Shown one piece after another: positions 18,597 through 29,870 of a stretch of DNA of 64,000 nt; positions within the stretch are counted from its first letter, which is position 1; the number at the start of each line of letters is the position of its first letter. The position numbers and the translations under genes are program-made. Location: NCBI RefSeq assembly GCF_011064285.1, contig NZ_CP049331.1, positions 3,143,373 to 3,207,372 on the forward strand, written 5' to 3'. The notes beneath the pieces were generated by a model, which saw only the letters and a program-made list of their open reading frames with translations, searched no databases and was not told the DNA's origin. The stretch comes from Vibrio ziniensis. Its GTDB lineage: Bacteria > Pseudomonadota > Gammaproteobacteria > Enterobacterales > Vibrionaceae.

Positions 18597-19802
18597 CTAC
18601 GATTGAAATACTAGGCGATGCCACTCTTTGCCTGCTTTAGAAAGCAGTATAATAAGTGCAGGTGCGATTATCCACATTTGCAGTGCAATCATCATCTGAG
18701 GCTCAAGCTCTAAGCGTTGTAACGTGCCGACAACAAGTCCAGCACCACTCATTTGGAACAGACCCAGCAGTGCCGCTGCCGTTCCTGCTTTATCACCAAA
18801 CGGCGCTAATGCTTTACCCGCAGCGGAGCCTAGAATCCAAGCAAAACCTACGGATGAAAAGAAGATAGGCAACATAAAGGCCAAAGCCGTAGCTTGAGAT
18901 CTCATTCCAATCATCAAGCCACCAGCAATCAGCAACATCACTATTCCTGACATTAGGATTTTGTGCGTGCCCAGCTTATCCATTAGCTTAGGCGCAGATA
19001 AACACGCAGTGATGTTCACAACAGCATTAATACCAAACCAGAAGGTAAACTCATTCATGGTTAAGCCTAAGTTTTCCATCAGGACAACAGGTGCTGAGGT
19101 AACGTAAGCCAAAATAACGGCCATTGCTAACATACAAAGCGAAGCATGGAACAAAAACGAAGGCACTTTTAATACCGACCAGTAACGCGATAGCTTAAAC
19201 ACCGCTTGCTTCTCTGTAGTCGGGTTGGTCTCCTTCATACGGATCATAAGCCACAGTCCAACGATAACACCGAAGCCCGCCATAAAACTAAAATTGGAAC
19301 GCCAACCGAATTGCTGTGTTAACCAGCTACCGAGGATTGGAGCTAAAGCAGGAATAAAGCAGATAGCACCATTAAGATAGCTAATCATCTTGCCACTGCG
19401 TTCTGGACCAAAGATATCGCGAACCGTCGCAAAGGCTGCTACAGACGTTGCACACGCACCCAATCCTTGTAGCAGACGAGACATTAGCATCCACTCAATA
19501 CTCTGAGCACCCCACGCCAATAAAGCGCTCACGATATAAATGCTAACACCTGCCAATGCAACAGTTCGACGTCCGAGTTTATCTGCTAAAGGACCAGCAA
19601 ACAGCTGACCAACACCCATAGCAAATAAGAACCAAGTAATCGTATCTTGCGCTAATGCATGTTCCACGTGAAACGCTTGCGAAATCTGTGGCAACGCAGG
19701 CAGATAAATATCGATTGCCAGCGGGCTAAACAGCACTAATAGCGTTAGTAAAATCATTTGCTGTTTACTTTGCACAATTGAAGAGTTTGCAGATGTAGAC
19801 AT
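18597..19802 (-). CDS. Bcr/CflA family multidrug efflux transporter (MFS)
   Basis: A 401-residue major-facilitator protein with 12 predicted membrane segments. The N-terminal LSPLAIDIYLPALPQISQAF and the loop GPLADKLGRRTVALAG are signatures of the DHA1 Bcr/CflA group, which exports drugs such as bicyclomycin or chloramphenicol, and also sulfonamides or cysteine. It is divergent from a LysR-family gene across about 110 bp, so that regulator may control it. A parS-like variant lies within its coding sequence at 19660. Confidence 0.9.
   Translation of the reverse strand: MSTSANSSIVQSKQQMILLTLLVLFSPLAIDIYLPALPQISQAFHVEHALAQDTITWFLFAMGVGQLFAGPLADKLGRRTVALAGVSIYIVSALLAWGAQSIEWMLMSRLLQGLGACATSVAAFATVRDIFGPERSGKMISYLNGAICFIPALAPILGSWLTQQFGWRSNFSFMAGFGVIVGLWLMIRMKETNPTTEKQAVFKLSRYWSVLKVPSFLFHASLCMLAMAVILAYVTSAPVVLMENLGLTMNEFTFWFGINAVVNITACLSAPKLMDKLGTHKILMSGIVMLLIAGGLMIGMRSQATALAFMLPIFFSSVGFAWILGSAAGKALAPFGDKAGTAAALLGLFQMSGAGLVVGTLQRLELEPQMMIALQMWIIAPALIILLSKAGKEWHRLVFQS
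19660..19675. promoter_or_regulatory. parS: parS-type ParB binding site (variant)
   Basis: TGTTCCACGTGAAACG matches the parS consensus TGTTTCACGTGAAACA at 14 of 16 positions, keeping the CACGTGAAAC core. It lies inside the bcr-like gene, 3.4 kb from a perfect site. Confidence 0.7.
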
Positions 19803-19912
19803 GCTTTAAATAGGTTCCAAGATAGATAATAAAGAGCACGCATAATAGAAGAATGCTGTTATTCGAACAAATGGCTTATAATCATCACTAATATTCCTTT
19901 ATGGAAAATCAT

Positions 19913-20854
19913 ATGAAAATTGATAAATTGGCTCGAATAGACCTGAACTTGCTTGTTTGCTTACAAGTTTTGAGTGAAGAACTGAGTGTTACACGTGCAT
20001 CAAGCCGACTCCATCTCAGCCAATCAGCCGTTAGTAAATCGCTAGCAAAGTTGCGCGAACAATTTGATGATCCCCTCTTTATTCGCACCTCTCATGGCTT
20101 AAAGCCAACACCGAAAATGTTGTTCTTAAAACCTAAGCTCGAAACGCTAGTGGATCAATTAGAGCTGATTACTCAGCCTGAACAATTTTCACCTCAGTCA
20201 AGTGAATACCGATTCCATATCGCAGCTGTCGAAAGTGTTTACCCATTAATTCTTCCCCACTTCCTGCCAGCAATATTTATGCAAGGCCCGAATCTAAATA
20301 TCAGCACCCACTCTTGGACGGATCAAACGTTTAAGAAACTCCAGATGGGAGAGCTAGATATCGGCATTACTGGTAAAGATATCGACATTAACGATGCTAA
20401 GTTAACTATGCTTCCGCCTAGGGATATTTGTGAACAAGAGATCTACCGAGACTCACAAATGTGTGTGGTTCGTAGAGATCACCCTGTACTCAAACAGAAC
20501 TGGAACCTGGAACAATATCTCGCTCTTCGCCATGTACAGGTGCGTTGTGATGGCAGTGACCGCTGGTTATTGGATTATCGTTTAGCAGACTTGGGTTTTG
20601 AGCGTGACATTGCGATTACCGTCCCCGACTTTAACAGTGCTGCCAGCTTGTGTAGTTACACCGACTTTGTGTTTACTGCCCCAAGCCACTTCACCCATCT
20701 GGTTGCCAAACATCTAGATTTGGTCGTGCTACCATTACCGCTTGAGTTTCCACCGATGGCTTATACTTTGTTCTGGCATAGAGACCGAGAAAACGACCCA
20801 GCACTAACTTGGTTAAGGCAAATCATTCAGACGAAAACCTTACATTTACGTTAG
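19913..20854 (+). CDS. LysR family transcriptional regulator
   Basis: The product is 313 residues from the ATG at 19913, preceded by GGA 7 nt upstream. A further in-frame ATG four codons earlier has none. The N-terminal winged helix (DLNLLVCLQVLSEELSVTRASSRLHLSQSAVSKSLAKLREQFDDPLF) is typical of LysR regulators, followed by an effector-binding domain with no special hallmark. It is divergent from the MFS exporter at 18.6-19.8 kb, its most likely target. The effector is unknown. No terminator is visible before the downstream peptidase gene. Confidence 0.9.
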   Translation: MKIDKLARIDLNLLVCLQVLSEELSVTRASSRLHLSQSAVSKSLAKLREQFDDPLFIRTSHGLKPTPKMLFLKPKLETLVDQLELITQPEQFSPQSSEYRFHIAAVESVYPLILPHFLPAIFMQGPNLNISTHSWTDQTFKKLQMGELDIGITGKDIDINDAKLTMLPPRDICEQEIYRDSQMCVVRRDHPVLKQNWNLEQYLALRHVQVRCDGSDRWLLDYRLADLGFERDIAITVPDFNSAASLCSYTDFVFTAPSHFTHLVAKHLDLVVLPLPLEFPPMAYTLFWHRDRENDPALTWLRQIIQTKTLHLR

Positions 20855-21032
20855 ACAAGTGCCCAATAACACTATTGATAATATTAAGCACAGCAGATTT
20901 GCACACTCACAACAAAACGAGTAGCTTATCGGTTCACGTCCTGCATTACATAGATAGGCATAGCGGGTATATCAACATGAGGATATATCGACAGCGGCTG
21001 AACAAAAGGACAATTATTAGGAGAATAGCAAG

Positions 21033-22823
21033 ATGTACCAATCCATCTCCGAGCGTGTTACTGAGCTCAGAAACTGGTTAACACGCAACGGTTTAGACGC
21101 ACTCATCATCCCTCATGAAGATGAGTACCTTGGCGAATACGTTCCAGAACACAATGAAAGATTACATTGGCTAACCGGATTTACCGGCTCTGCGGGTGCA
21201 GCCGTAATCACGCAAAACGCAGCTGCAATTTTTGTCGATGGTCGTTATACCGTTCAAGTTCGTAAGCAAGTTCCACAAGAGCTGTTCGAATACCGTCATC
21301 TGATTGAAGAACCGTATTTAGATTGGTTACAAAGCAATTTGCCTACCGATAGCAAAGTCGGCTACGACCCAAGAATGCACCGTGCCAGTTGGTTAACAGC
21401 CACTCAAACAAAGCTAGCAGGTGAACTTCAGTTAGTCGCAACTGAAGGCAATGCTATCGATCAGCTTTGGCATGATCGCCCTGCTGCTGTTGTCTCTGAT
21501 ATGCGCTTGATGAGTGACGAACTTGTTGGTGTTAACAGCGCGACTAAACGTCAACGTATTGCGGACATCCTAATTGGTAAAAAAGCCGATTGTGCGGTAC
21601 TTACTGAGCTTGATTCAATTTGCTGGCTGTTAAACATTCGTGGCTTAGATGTGTCACGCCTGCCAGTATTGCTATCTCACGCGATCATCCACGCTGATGC
21701 AACGGTCGATTTCTTCCTTGACCCAGCACGATTAGCTGAAGGTTTTGAAGAGCATGTCGGTACAGGTGTTCGAGTGCATCACCCTGATACACTGCAATGT
21801 GAGTTAGAAAAACTCTCAGGTAAAAAAGTCATCGTTGACCCTGCCACCAGTAATGCTTGGTTTACGCTAACACTGCAAAACGTCAATGCCGAACTTATCC
21901 AACAAGCCGACCCTTGTTTGTTGCCAAAAGCTGCTAAAAATGCGACTGAAATTGGCGGCATGAAGTCATGTCATGTTCGTGATGGCGCAGCAATGGCGAA
22001 GTTCCTATCGTGGCTTGATAGCGAAGTAGCAGCCGGCAAACTTCATAATGAAGCAGAATTGGCTGATAAACTTCAAACCTTCCGTGAGCTTGACCCAACG
22101 CTCGCAGATTTAAGCTTTGATACCATTTCGGCAGCAACCACCAATGCCGCTATGTGCCACTACAACCACATGAACCAACCAGAGCCAGGTAAGCTTGAAA
22201 TGAACACGCTCTACCTTGTTGACTCAGGTGGTCAGTATACCGATGGTACCACCGACATTACTCGTACCATTGCAATTGGTGAAGTAAGTGACGAAATGAA
22301 ACAGCAATTTACCTTAGTGCTAAAAGGTCATATTGCGCTCGCTAAAGCTCGTTTCCCGAAAGGCACTTGCGGTCACCAACTTGACATTCTTGCTCGCCAA
22401 CATTTATGGGCAAATGGCTACGATTATGACCACGGTACTGGTCATGGTGTTGGCCATTTCCTAAGTGTGCATGAAGGTCCACAACGTATCAGTAAAGTAT
22501 TTAATAACGTACCTTTATTGCCAGGTATGGTGTTATCTAACGAACCTGGTTATTACCGTGCCGACGGTTTTGGTATTCGTATCGAAAACTTAGAATTGGT
22601 AGTAGAAGTGCAGACTCAAGGTGATTTCCATGTGCATGGTTTTGAGTCTCTTACTCGATGCCCGATTGATGTTCGAGCAATCAATGTCAACATGCTGACT
22701 AAGCCCGAACTGACTTGGTTAAACGACTATCATCAGAAAGTTTGGAACGAAGTAAGCCCGTTAGTTGAAGGCGAAGTAAAAGCTTGGTTGCAGCAAGCAA
22801 CTCAACCTGTCGCGCATGCTTAA
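21033..22823 (+). CDS. Aminopeptidase P family metallopeptidase (M24B)
   Basis: A 596-residue Xaa-Pro aminopeptidase of the long, three-domain type (two creatinase-like N-terminal domains, then the pita-bread catalytic domain). It removes N-terminal residues before proline. All five metal ligands can be placed: Asp397 and Asp408 (VDSGGQYTDGTTDITRT), His471 (GTGHGVGH), Glu504 (NEPGYY) and Glu518 (GIRIEN). Cytoplasmic, no signal peptide. The ribosome site GGAG is 9 nt before the ATG. It follows a lysR gene by 178 bp and ends at a good terminator. Much longer than PepP (441), so it is not that orthologue. Confidence 0.92.
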   Translation: MYQSISERVTELRNWLTRNGLDALIIPHEDEYLGEYVPEHNERLHWLTGFTGSAGAAVITQNAAAIFVDGRYTVQVRKQVPQELFEYRHLIEEPYLDWLQSNLPTDSKVGYDPRMHRASWLTATQTKLAGELQLVATEGNAIDQLWHDRPAAVVSDMRLMSDELVGVNSATKRQRIADILIGKKADCAVLTELDSICWLLNIRGLDVSRLPVLLSHAIIHADATVDFFLDPARLAEGFEEHVGTGVRVHHPDTLQCELEKLSGKKVIVDPATSNAWFTLTLQNVNAELIQQADPCLLPKAAKNATEIGGMKSCHVRDGAAMAKFLSWLDSEVAAGKLHNEAELADKLQTFRELDPTLADLSFDTISAATTNAAMCHYNHMNQPEPGKLEMNTLYLVDSGGQYTDGTTDITRTIAIGEVSDEMKQQFTLVLKGHIALAKARFPKGTCGHQLDILARQHLWANGYDYDHGTGHGVGHFLSVHEGPQRISKVFNNVPLLPGMVLSNEPGYYRADGFGIRIENLELVVEVQTQGDFHVHGFESLTRCPIDVRAINVNMLTKPELTWLNDYHQKVWNEVSPLVEGEVKAWLQQATQPVAHA

Positions 22824-22840
22824 TCCCACGCTCTAATAAA

Positions 22841-22872
22841 AATCCCTTAGTGTCATATCTAAGGGATTTTTT
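22841..22872 (+). terminator. Rho-independent terminator after aminopeptidase gene
   Basis: A 10-bp stem AATCCCTTAG / CTAAGGGATT with 8-nt loop and T-run, 18 bp after the stop. Confidence 0.9.
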
Positions 22873-22912
22873 GCTTTTTGGGCTAAATCTATTTCCTTTA
22901 CAAAACTCACTT

Positions 22913-23082
22913 ATACCATACTAGATAAAAATATGATCAGACTGAGCATCGGCGAGCAGCGAATGGGCGTCAAACGCAAACCCGCATTCATTCGTCCTTG
23001 AAGCTCCGCCGAGCCATCCATGGCTCGGAGGGTTTGCTTATCGACGCCCATTCACTGATCAGGAAATTTTCCAGAATGGTAT
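22913..23082. repeat. MITE-like palindromic repeat, full copy 3
   Basis: A 170-bp copy in the same orientation as the 2491 copy, with ATACCAT / ATGGTAT ends and the CCGAGCCAT-CC-ATGGCTCGG hairpin. It ends 13 bp from a perfect parS site. Confidence 0.85.
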
Positions 23083-23095
23083 TAATCAAAAAGAA

Positions 23096-23111
23096 TGTTT
23101 CACGTGAAACA
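23096..23111. promoter_or_regulatory. parS: parS, ParB binding site (perfect)
   Basis: The exact 16-bp palindrome TGTTTCACGTGAAACA, identical to the canonical bacterial parS, lies in the gap between the MITE copy and the end of thiH. ParB encoded at 54.3-55.1 kb should load here. Confidence 0.93.
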
Positions 23112-23121
23112 TCTGTCCCAA

Positions 23122-24240
23122 TCAATAGCTTCCTGAGTATGCGAAGTGCCAATCCTGCCAGACTGCTTCTAATCCACGGTTCTTCATGGCTGCTGCAACA
23201 TCATTTGCAGAACGCTCGTCGCTGATAGCAAACTGCTCCAACTCGACATTGGAATTTGCATAGCCACCGGGTTGCGTTTTCGATGCAGCAGAGATGCTTG
23301 TGATCCCTAGAACCGAAACATTGTCTCTAAACTCAGCTGATTCTCGAGTTGAAAGAGATAACTCAACTTCCCCATTCCACAATCGGTAGGCACAAATCAA
23401 TTGCACCAGTTGTTTGTCCGTCATCACCGATTTAGGCTCAAGTGCTCCTGCGCAAGGTCTCAAGCGTGGAAATGATATTGAGTAGCGACTTTGCCAATAA
23501 GTCTTCTCCAAATAATCGATATGAGCAGCAACATGGAAACAATCCGTTCGCCAATCTTCCAACCCAATCAGCGCACCCAAACCTATCTTATCAATCCCCG
23601 CTTTTGCCAATCGTTCGGGCGTATCCAAGCGATAGAAGAAGTCACGCTTTTTACCACGCAAATGGTGCAAGCTATAAGTCGACGGATGATACGTTTCTTG
23701 GTAGACCATCACCGCATCCAAACCCAGAGTTTTGAGTTCTGAATACTGATGTAGATCGAGTGGTTGTACTTCCATCGCTAAATAGTTGAAGGAACGTTTA
23801 ATCAAAGGGACCGTGCGCCTAAAGTAATCCATACCGACTTTGGTCTCGTGCTCACCTGTTACTAACAGAACGCTGTCGAAGCCCATTTTTTTAATCGCTG
23901 ATACTTCTTGTTCTATCTCACTATCACTCAACGTTTTGCGTTTAATACGATTGCCCATAGAGAATCCGCAATAAGTGCAATCATTAGAGCAAAGATTTGA
24001 CAGATATAACGGCACGTAAAATGACATTGTATTACCAAACCGTTGGCGAGTTATTACATAAGACTGTTGCGCCATTTGCTCTAAATAAGGTTCTGCCGCT
24101 GGAGAAATAAGCGCTTTAAAATCTTCTAAGTTACGTTTTGATTTAGCTAAAGCCTGTTCAACGTCTTTAGCGGTTTTTGCATATATCGAAAGCTTAATAT
24201 CATCCCATTCAAGCTCTTTGAATCTTTCTAAAAAACTCAT
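23122..24240 (-). CDS. thiH: 2-iminoacetate synthase (tyrosine lyase)
   Basis: A 372-residue radical-SAM enzyme that cleaves tyrosine to dehydroglycine for the thiazole half of thiamine. The [4Fe-4S] motif is CSNDCTYCGF (Cx3Cx2C, near residue 88), preceded by YVPLYLSNL. E. coli ThiH is 377 residues. It is the last gene of the thi operon; its ATG overlaps the thiG stop by one base. It works with ThiG, ThiS and ThiF. Oxygen-sensitive, so active at low oxygen. No terminator seen directly downstream. Confidence 0.96.
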   Translation of the reverse strand: MSFLERFKELEWDDIKLSIYAKTAKDVEQALAKSKRNLEDFKALISPAAEPYLEQMAQQSYVITRQRFGNTMSFYVPLYLSNLCSNDCTYCGFSMGNRIKRKTLSDSEIEQEVSAIKKMGFDSVLLVTGEHETKVGMDYFRRTVPLIKRSFNYLAMEVQPLDLHQYSELKTLGLDAVMVYQETYHPSTYSLHHLRGKKRDFFYRLDTPERLAKAGIDKIGLGALIGLEDWRTDCFHVAAHIDYLEKTYWQSRYSISFPRLRPCAGALEPKSVMTDKQLVQLICAYRLWNGEVELSLSTRESAEFRDNVSVLGITSISAASKTQPGGYANSNVELEQFAISDERSANDVAAAMKNRGLEAVWQDWHFAYSGSY

Positions 24241-25037
24241 TAGATGCCTCCGAGAAAATCAGTAAACGGGCTTGAAGCGACAGCATGTTTAACCTGGCTG
24301 GCTAACCCACACTCATAGGCAATTCTTCCTGCTTTAACTGCGAGTTTAAATGCTTCGGCCATAGCGATAGGATCACCAGCCGTCGCAATCGCGGTATTCA
24401 CCAACACTGCATCAGCCCCCATTTCCATTGCTAAGGCAGCATCAGAAGGAGCACCTATACCAGCATCGACAATGACTGGTACTTTGGCTTGATCGATAAT
24501 GATTTCCAAGAAATCTCGTGAAACGATACCTTTGTTAGTCCCTATTGGTGCACCCAATGGCATCACAGCAGCGCAACCCACCTCTTCTAACCTCTTACAC
24601 AGCACGGGGTCAGCATGACAATAAGGCAATACGATAAATCCCTCTTTTACAAGTTGCTCAGCGGCCTTTAATGTTTCAATGGGATCGGGCATCAAGTATT
24701 TTGGGTCAGGGTGAATTTCTAACTTTAACCATCGCGTTGCTAGTGCTTCTCTTGCTAAATGAGCAGCAAAAATAGCATCTTTGGCAGTCTTAGCGCCCGA
24801 CGTATTAGGCAGTAGATTAATACCCGCTTCGATTAACGGAGTTAAAATGTCGTCATCTCGATTTGCCAAGTTAACTCTCTTCAATGCCATGGTAACCAAT
24901 TCGGATTCACAGGCTTGTATCGACGCGGCCATGGTATGACGATTGGAAAATTTACCTGTGCCAGTAAGCAATCTCGAGTGAAATGTCTTGTCCGCAATTT
25001 TGAAAATACTTGGCTGTTTAATAGTTCTATTCGACAT
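24240..25037 (-). CDS. thiG: Thiazole synthase
   Basis: A 265-residue TIM-barrel enzyme combining deoxyxylulose phosphate, dehydroglycine and ThiS-thiocarboxylate into the thiamine thiazole. Visible motifs include [12 protein letters not shown] (about 21-32), the Schiff-base lysine region [17 protein letters not shown] (about 103-119) and [33 protein letters not shown] (about 183-215). It lies 4 bp after thiS and overlaps thiH by one base, indicating tight coupling. Confidence 0.96.
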   Translation of the reverse strand: MSNRTIKQPSIFKIADKTFHSRLLTGTGKFSNRHTMAASIQACESELVTMALKRVNLANRDDDILTPLIEAGINLLPNTSGAKTAKDAIFAAHLAREALATRWLKLEIHPDPKYLMPDPIETLKAAEQLVKEGFIVLPYCHADPVLCKRLEEVGCAAVMPLGAPIGTNKGIVSRDFLEIIIDQAKVPVIVDAGIGAPSDAALAMEMGADAVLVNTAIATAGDPIAMAEAFKLAVKAGRIAYECGLASQVKHAVASSPFTDFLGGI

Positions 25038-25041
25038 GCTG

Positions 25042-25248
25042 TTAGCCTCCTGCTATCGCTTGAAACAGTGAAATTTGGTCGCCTTCACAGAGCTGTTGTG
25101 TTTTCCATAAACCTTTAGGAATAATTTGGTCGTTGATGGCAAAAACACATCCTACGGTTGGTAAATCAAATTCATGTTGCAAACTAGTTAGTGTGCTTTG
25201 CGACTTAATTTGCTGAGTTACACCGTTAACGCTGACCGTAATTAACAT
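25042..25248 (-). CDS. thiS: Sulfur carrier protein ThiS
   Basis: A 68-residue ubiquitin-like protein ending in the diagnostic Gly-Gly (FQAIAGG). ThiF adenylates this tail and it becomes a thiocarboxylate, the sulfur donor to ThiG. Its ATG overlaps the thiF stop by 7 bases and thiG follows after 4 bp. Confidence 0.94.
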   Translation of the reverse strand: MLITVSVNGVTQQIKSQSTLTSLQHEFDLPTVGCVFAINDQIIPKGLWKTQQLCEGDQISLFQAIAGG

Positions 25249-26045
25249 GATTCCACCTCACTGTTGCTGTATGCACACCCTTTTTCTTCAGGCTGCTCAC
25301 CACACACAGGACAATCGGGATCTCGAACTAAGTTCCATGTTTGCCATATCATCGATTTGCCATCGAACTTGTGCAAACGATGTGTCTTTAACTCTTTCAA
25401 ACCAATCAAATACTGAATGGCAAGCAATGCTTGTAAATTGCCTATCACTCCAACAACCGGTCCAATCACACCAAGCTCGCTGCACTTACTCAATTTATTG
25501 TGGCTGTCGATAGGCACTAAACAGGCATAACAAACAGATGTACTGGCCTGCGTAAAATCAAACACGATAACTTGACCATCCCAACCAATTGCAGCCCCGG
25601 AAATCAGCGGTACTTTAGATTCAAAACAGACTCTATTGATAAGGTGTCGCGTCTCTAAGTTATCTGAACAATCCAATACTAAATCCGCCATTTCTACTTC
25701 CAATGGCAAAACCGAACTGTCTACTCGCCTAGCAACCGTTCGAATGTGACAATCAGGGTTTAAAGATTTTAATTGCTTAGATAGTGAATCAACTTTAGAC
25801 GTTGATATGTGTTCAGTTCGAAACGCTATTTGACGAGATAAGTTGGAGATATCAACGTCATCATCATCGCAAATCACTAGTTTTCCGATACCTGCGCCAG
25901 CCAAATACAAAGCGGCAGCATTGCCTAAACCACCACAGCCAATGATTAATACAGAAGAATCGCAAAGTCTTTTCTGACCTTCTTCGCCTACTTCTGGTAA
26001 GCAGATTTGTCGCTGATACCTAATAAAGGCATTATCCGATAACAT
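25242..26045 (-). CDS. thiF: ThiS adenylyltransferase
   Basis: The 267-residue E1-like enzyme activates the ThiS C-terminus with ATP. Visible are the ATP loop IIGCGGLGNAAALYLAGAGIG (about 33-53), the aspartate-containing DDDDVDISNLSRQ (about 59-71) and zinc-binding CYAC (about 171-174) with CPVC near the end. A good GGAGG ribosome site 6 nt before the ATG at 26045 sits inside the end of thiE, so the genes overlap by 14 bp. The residue tally favours ThiF over MoeB because of the operon. Confidence 0.94.
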   Translation of the reverse strand: MLSDNAFIRYQRQICLPEVGEEGQKRLCDSSVLIIGCGGLGNAAALYLAGAGIGKLVICDDDDVDISNLSRQIAFRTEHISTSKVDSLSKQLKSLNPDCHIRTVARRVDSSVLPLEVEMADLVLDCSDNLETRHLINRVCFESKVPLISGAAIGWDGQVIVFDFTQASTSVCYACLVPIDSHNKLSKCSELGVIGPVVGVIGNLQALLAIQYLIGLKELKTHRLHKFDGKSMIWQTWNLVRDPDCPVCGEQPEEKGCAYSNSEVESC

Positions 26046-27255
26046 CAAACGCCTCCTTCTTATTTAAACTAGACTGATTAAGTTTGGTCGTAAGTTCCGA
26101 CACCGCCTTTGTAACATTAGTAGCTTGTGTAATGGCTCTTACCACTGCGATGCTATTGACACCTTGCTTAGCCACTTGTTCTATGTTGCTTAAATCGATA
26201 CCGCCTATAGCAACACTTGGAACTCCTATAGCATCACCATAAGGCATGCTATCTAGCAGCTTTTGATACAAACCTAGCCTGACCAAACCTTGAGGTTTAG
26301 ATGGCATCTGTTTAGTGGTTGTCGGGAATATATGACCAAGAGCGATATAGCTAGGTGATAATTGATGAATACGCAGCAATTCGAAATAGCCGTGCGTCGA
26401 GAGACCTAACGCCAATCCGCTGTCTGCTATCTCATCTAAATCTGCTTCTAACACGTCTTCTTGACCCAGATGCACACCGAATGCTTTATGCTTTAACGCT
26501 AACTGCCAATAGTCGTTGATAAAGACTTGTGCTTTGAACTGTTTGCCTAGCTCGATAGCCTTAGCAATCTGCTTCTCCAAGTCATTTTGCGTTGGGTCTT
26601 TTATACGAATTTGGAGAGTTGTAATACCAAGATTGAGTAGACGTTCAACCCACTCAACGCTATCAACCACAGGGTAAAGTCCAAGTGATTGCTTATTCAA
26701 TCTAGCAAATTGTATGCTTTGTACCGGAACAGATTGTTGCTCTATGGTTGGGAAATTTTCAAATTGTGTTGGCCATGTTTCACGTGAAACATTCATGGCT
26801 GCGCGGCTTAAAACAAGCGCATCTTCCAATGGAAAATCTAGAGCCAGACAGCTAACAACCCAAGCGAAATGGCGCCAAGACTCAACATCTGAATAAGCAG
26901 TCTTAGAGGATGCATACTGATCAACTAAATGCGTGTCTACACCTAAGTGCTGCCAGCAATCAACCAATCTACCTGACTGAATAACACCAATAGAAACTGA
27001 ACTAGAGGAAATACTAGCGTTGGGCTCCACACCATATGAGAGATCCAAAAACGATTTTTGGGGTTCTTCATTATCTAGGTTGAAGAGATTGCTAAATATA
27101 CGAGAAGTTTGCCTATCAACAAGTTCAATAAATTGAGTCGGGCTTACACCCAACTCAATATCGCTGATATAAAAGCCCTGCATTTGAGCGAGCAATAATA
27201 CTTGTTGAACCTCTCCCGTGAACTCAAGGCAATGAGATGGGATAAGTATTTTCAC
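26032..27255 (-). CDS. thiE: Thiamine phosphate synthase with N-terminal extension
   Basis: At 407 residues it is about twice a normal ThiE (around 210). The C-terminal half is a complete ThiE TIM barrel: LGLYPVVDSVEWVERLLNLGITTLQIRIKDP (about 191-221), VFINDYWQLALKHKAFGVHLGQED (about 244-267), YIALGHIFPTTTKQMP and a final SVAIGGIDLSNIEQVAKQGVNSIAVVRAI, joining HMP-diphosphate and thiazole phosphate. The first ~170 residues lack the usual ThiD catalytic motifs, but a short stretch (VVSCLALDFPLEDALVLSRAAMNVSRETW) resembles the ThiD C-terminus, suggesting a decayed kinase domain. A perfect parS lies inside the gene, read as NVSRET. Second gene of the operon, 3 bp after thiC. Confidence 0.88.
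   Translation of the reverse strand: MKILIPSHCLEFTGEVQQVLLLAQMQGFYISDIELGVSPTQFIELVDRQTSRIFSNLFNLDNEEPQKSFLDLSYGVEPNASISSSSVSIGVIQSGRLVDCWQHLGVDTHLVDQYASSKTAYSDVESWRHFAWVVSCLALDFPLEDALVLSRAAMNVSRETWPTQFENFPTIEQQSVPVQSIQFARLNKQSLGLYPVVDSVEWVERLLNLGITTLQIRIKDPTQNDLEKQIAKAIELGKQFKAQVFINDYWQLALKHKAFGVHLGQEDVLEADLDEIADSGLALGLSTHGYFELLRIHQLSPSYIALGHIFPTTTKQMPSKPQGLVRLGLYQKLLDSMPYGDAIGVPSVAIGGIDLSNIEQVAKQGVNSIAVVRAITQATNVTKAVSELTTKLNQSSLNKKEAFDVIG
26776..26791. promoter_or_regulatory. parS: parS, ParB binding site (perfect) inside thiE
   Basis: TGTTTCACGTGAAACA occurs exactly, within the linker region of thiE. Being inside a coding sequence it is translated as part of NVSRETW. It is 3.7 kb from the intergenic perfect copy. 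Confidence 0.92.
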
Positions 27256-27258
27256 AAG

Positions 27259-29301
<2,043 letters not shown>

Positions 29302-29344
29302 TTAGGTATGGGGCTGAAAGCCGACCAATCTAGAAAGAGGGTCT

Positions 29345-29429
29345 TCTCTTGTTCCCTTCGCTGGTACTAACCAGATCAGGTTCAACGGATCCCGAATAAA
29401 CGGTCTCAGCCTTATGGCACTCCGACAAG
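29345..29429 (-). ncRNA. TPP riboswitch (THI element)
   Basis: Read on the minus strand it contains the conserved box GGCTGAGACCG near the 5' end and GAACCTGATCTGGTTAGTACCAGCG further on, the signature of thiamine-pyrophosphate aptamers. It lies between the promoter and thiC. Binding of TPP should shut off the thi genes; no U-run terminator was seen after it, which favours translational control. Confidence 0.93.
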
Positions 29430-29436
29430 TGAAACA

Positions 29437-29465
29437 ATTATAGAGAAAGAATTTTAGTTAACCAA
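29437..29465 (-). promoter_or_regulatory. Promoter of thi operon
   Basis: On the minus strand a -35 TTGGTT and a perfect -10 TATAAT are 17 bp apart, immediately upstream of the TPP riboswitch. Confidence 0.75.
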
Positions 29466-29486
29466 GTACAAAAATAGAGCTTTTGA

Positions 29487-29870
29487 TCAACCTTTTATTA
29501 ACCACTGGTATGCAAGCCACGCGGCGGAGATGCTGAGCAATACGTTTAGTAGCACGTTAAATCCCATTTTAACGAATGCGCCCTGCTGCATCATTAGCAC
29601 GTTGTCCATCGAAAAAGTTGAAAAGGTCGTCAGTGCACCAAGGAAGCCCAGACCAATAATTTGTCTCCACGGGTATGGTGCGAGCCACTCGTTCTCGACT
29701 GCCGCAATCAACAATCCCATGATAAAGGAGCCGACCACGTTAACGGTTAGCGTACCGTATGGAAAAGAGCGACCAAATAGAGTGATACACATTTCTGATA
29801 CGAGATATCGAGAACACGCACCTATCGCACCACCGACAGCGATAAGCCCCAAAATAGAAAATTGCCCCAT
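29487..29870 (-). CDS. crcB: Fluoride ion transporter CrcB/Fluc
   Basis: A 127-residue membrane protein of four helices with the Fluc signature GAIGACSRYLVSE and TVNVVGSFIMGLLI, and TTFSTFSMDN. Two subunits form a fluoride-specific channel that clears F- from the cytoplasm. No fluoride riboswitch was recognised in the 136-bp gap upstream. Monocistronic, on the same strand as the multicopper oxidase. Confidence 0.95.
   Translation of the reverse strand: MGQFSILGLIAVGGAIGACSRYLVSEMCITLFGRSFPYGTLTVNVVGSFIMGLLIAAVENEWLAPYPWRQIIGLGFLGALTTFSTFSMDNVLMMQQGAFVKMGFNVLLNVLLSISAAWLAYQWLIKG

Noticed and set aside
2491..23082. Integron attC (VCR) arrays
   Set aside because: The repeats lack attC core sites, are widely spaced and do not alternate with cassettes.
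22998..23225. Small frame over the MITE copy and thiH end
   Set aside because: The same peptide start recurs in other MITE copies, showing it is repeat sequence rather than a gene.
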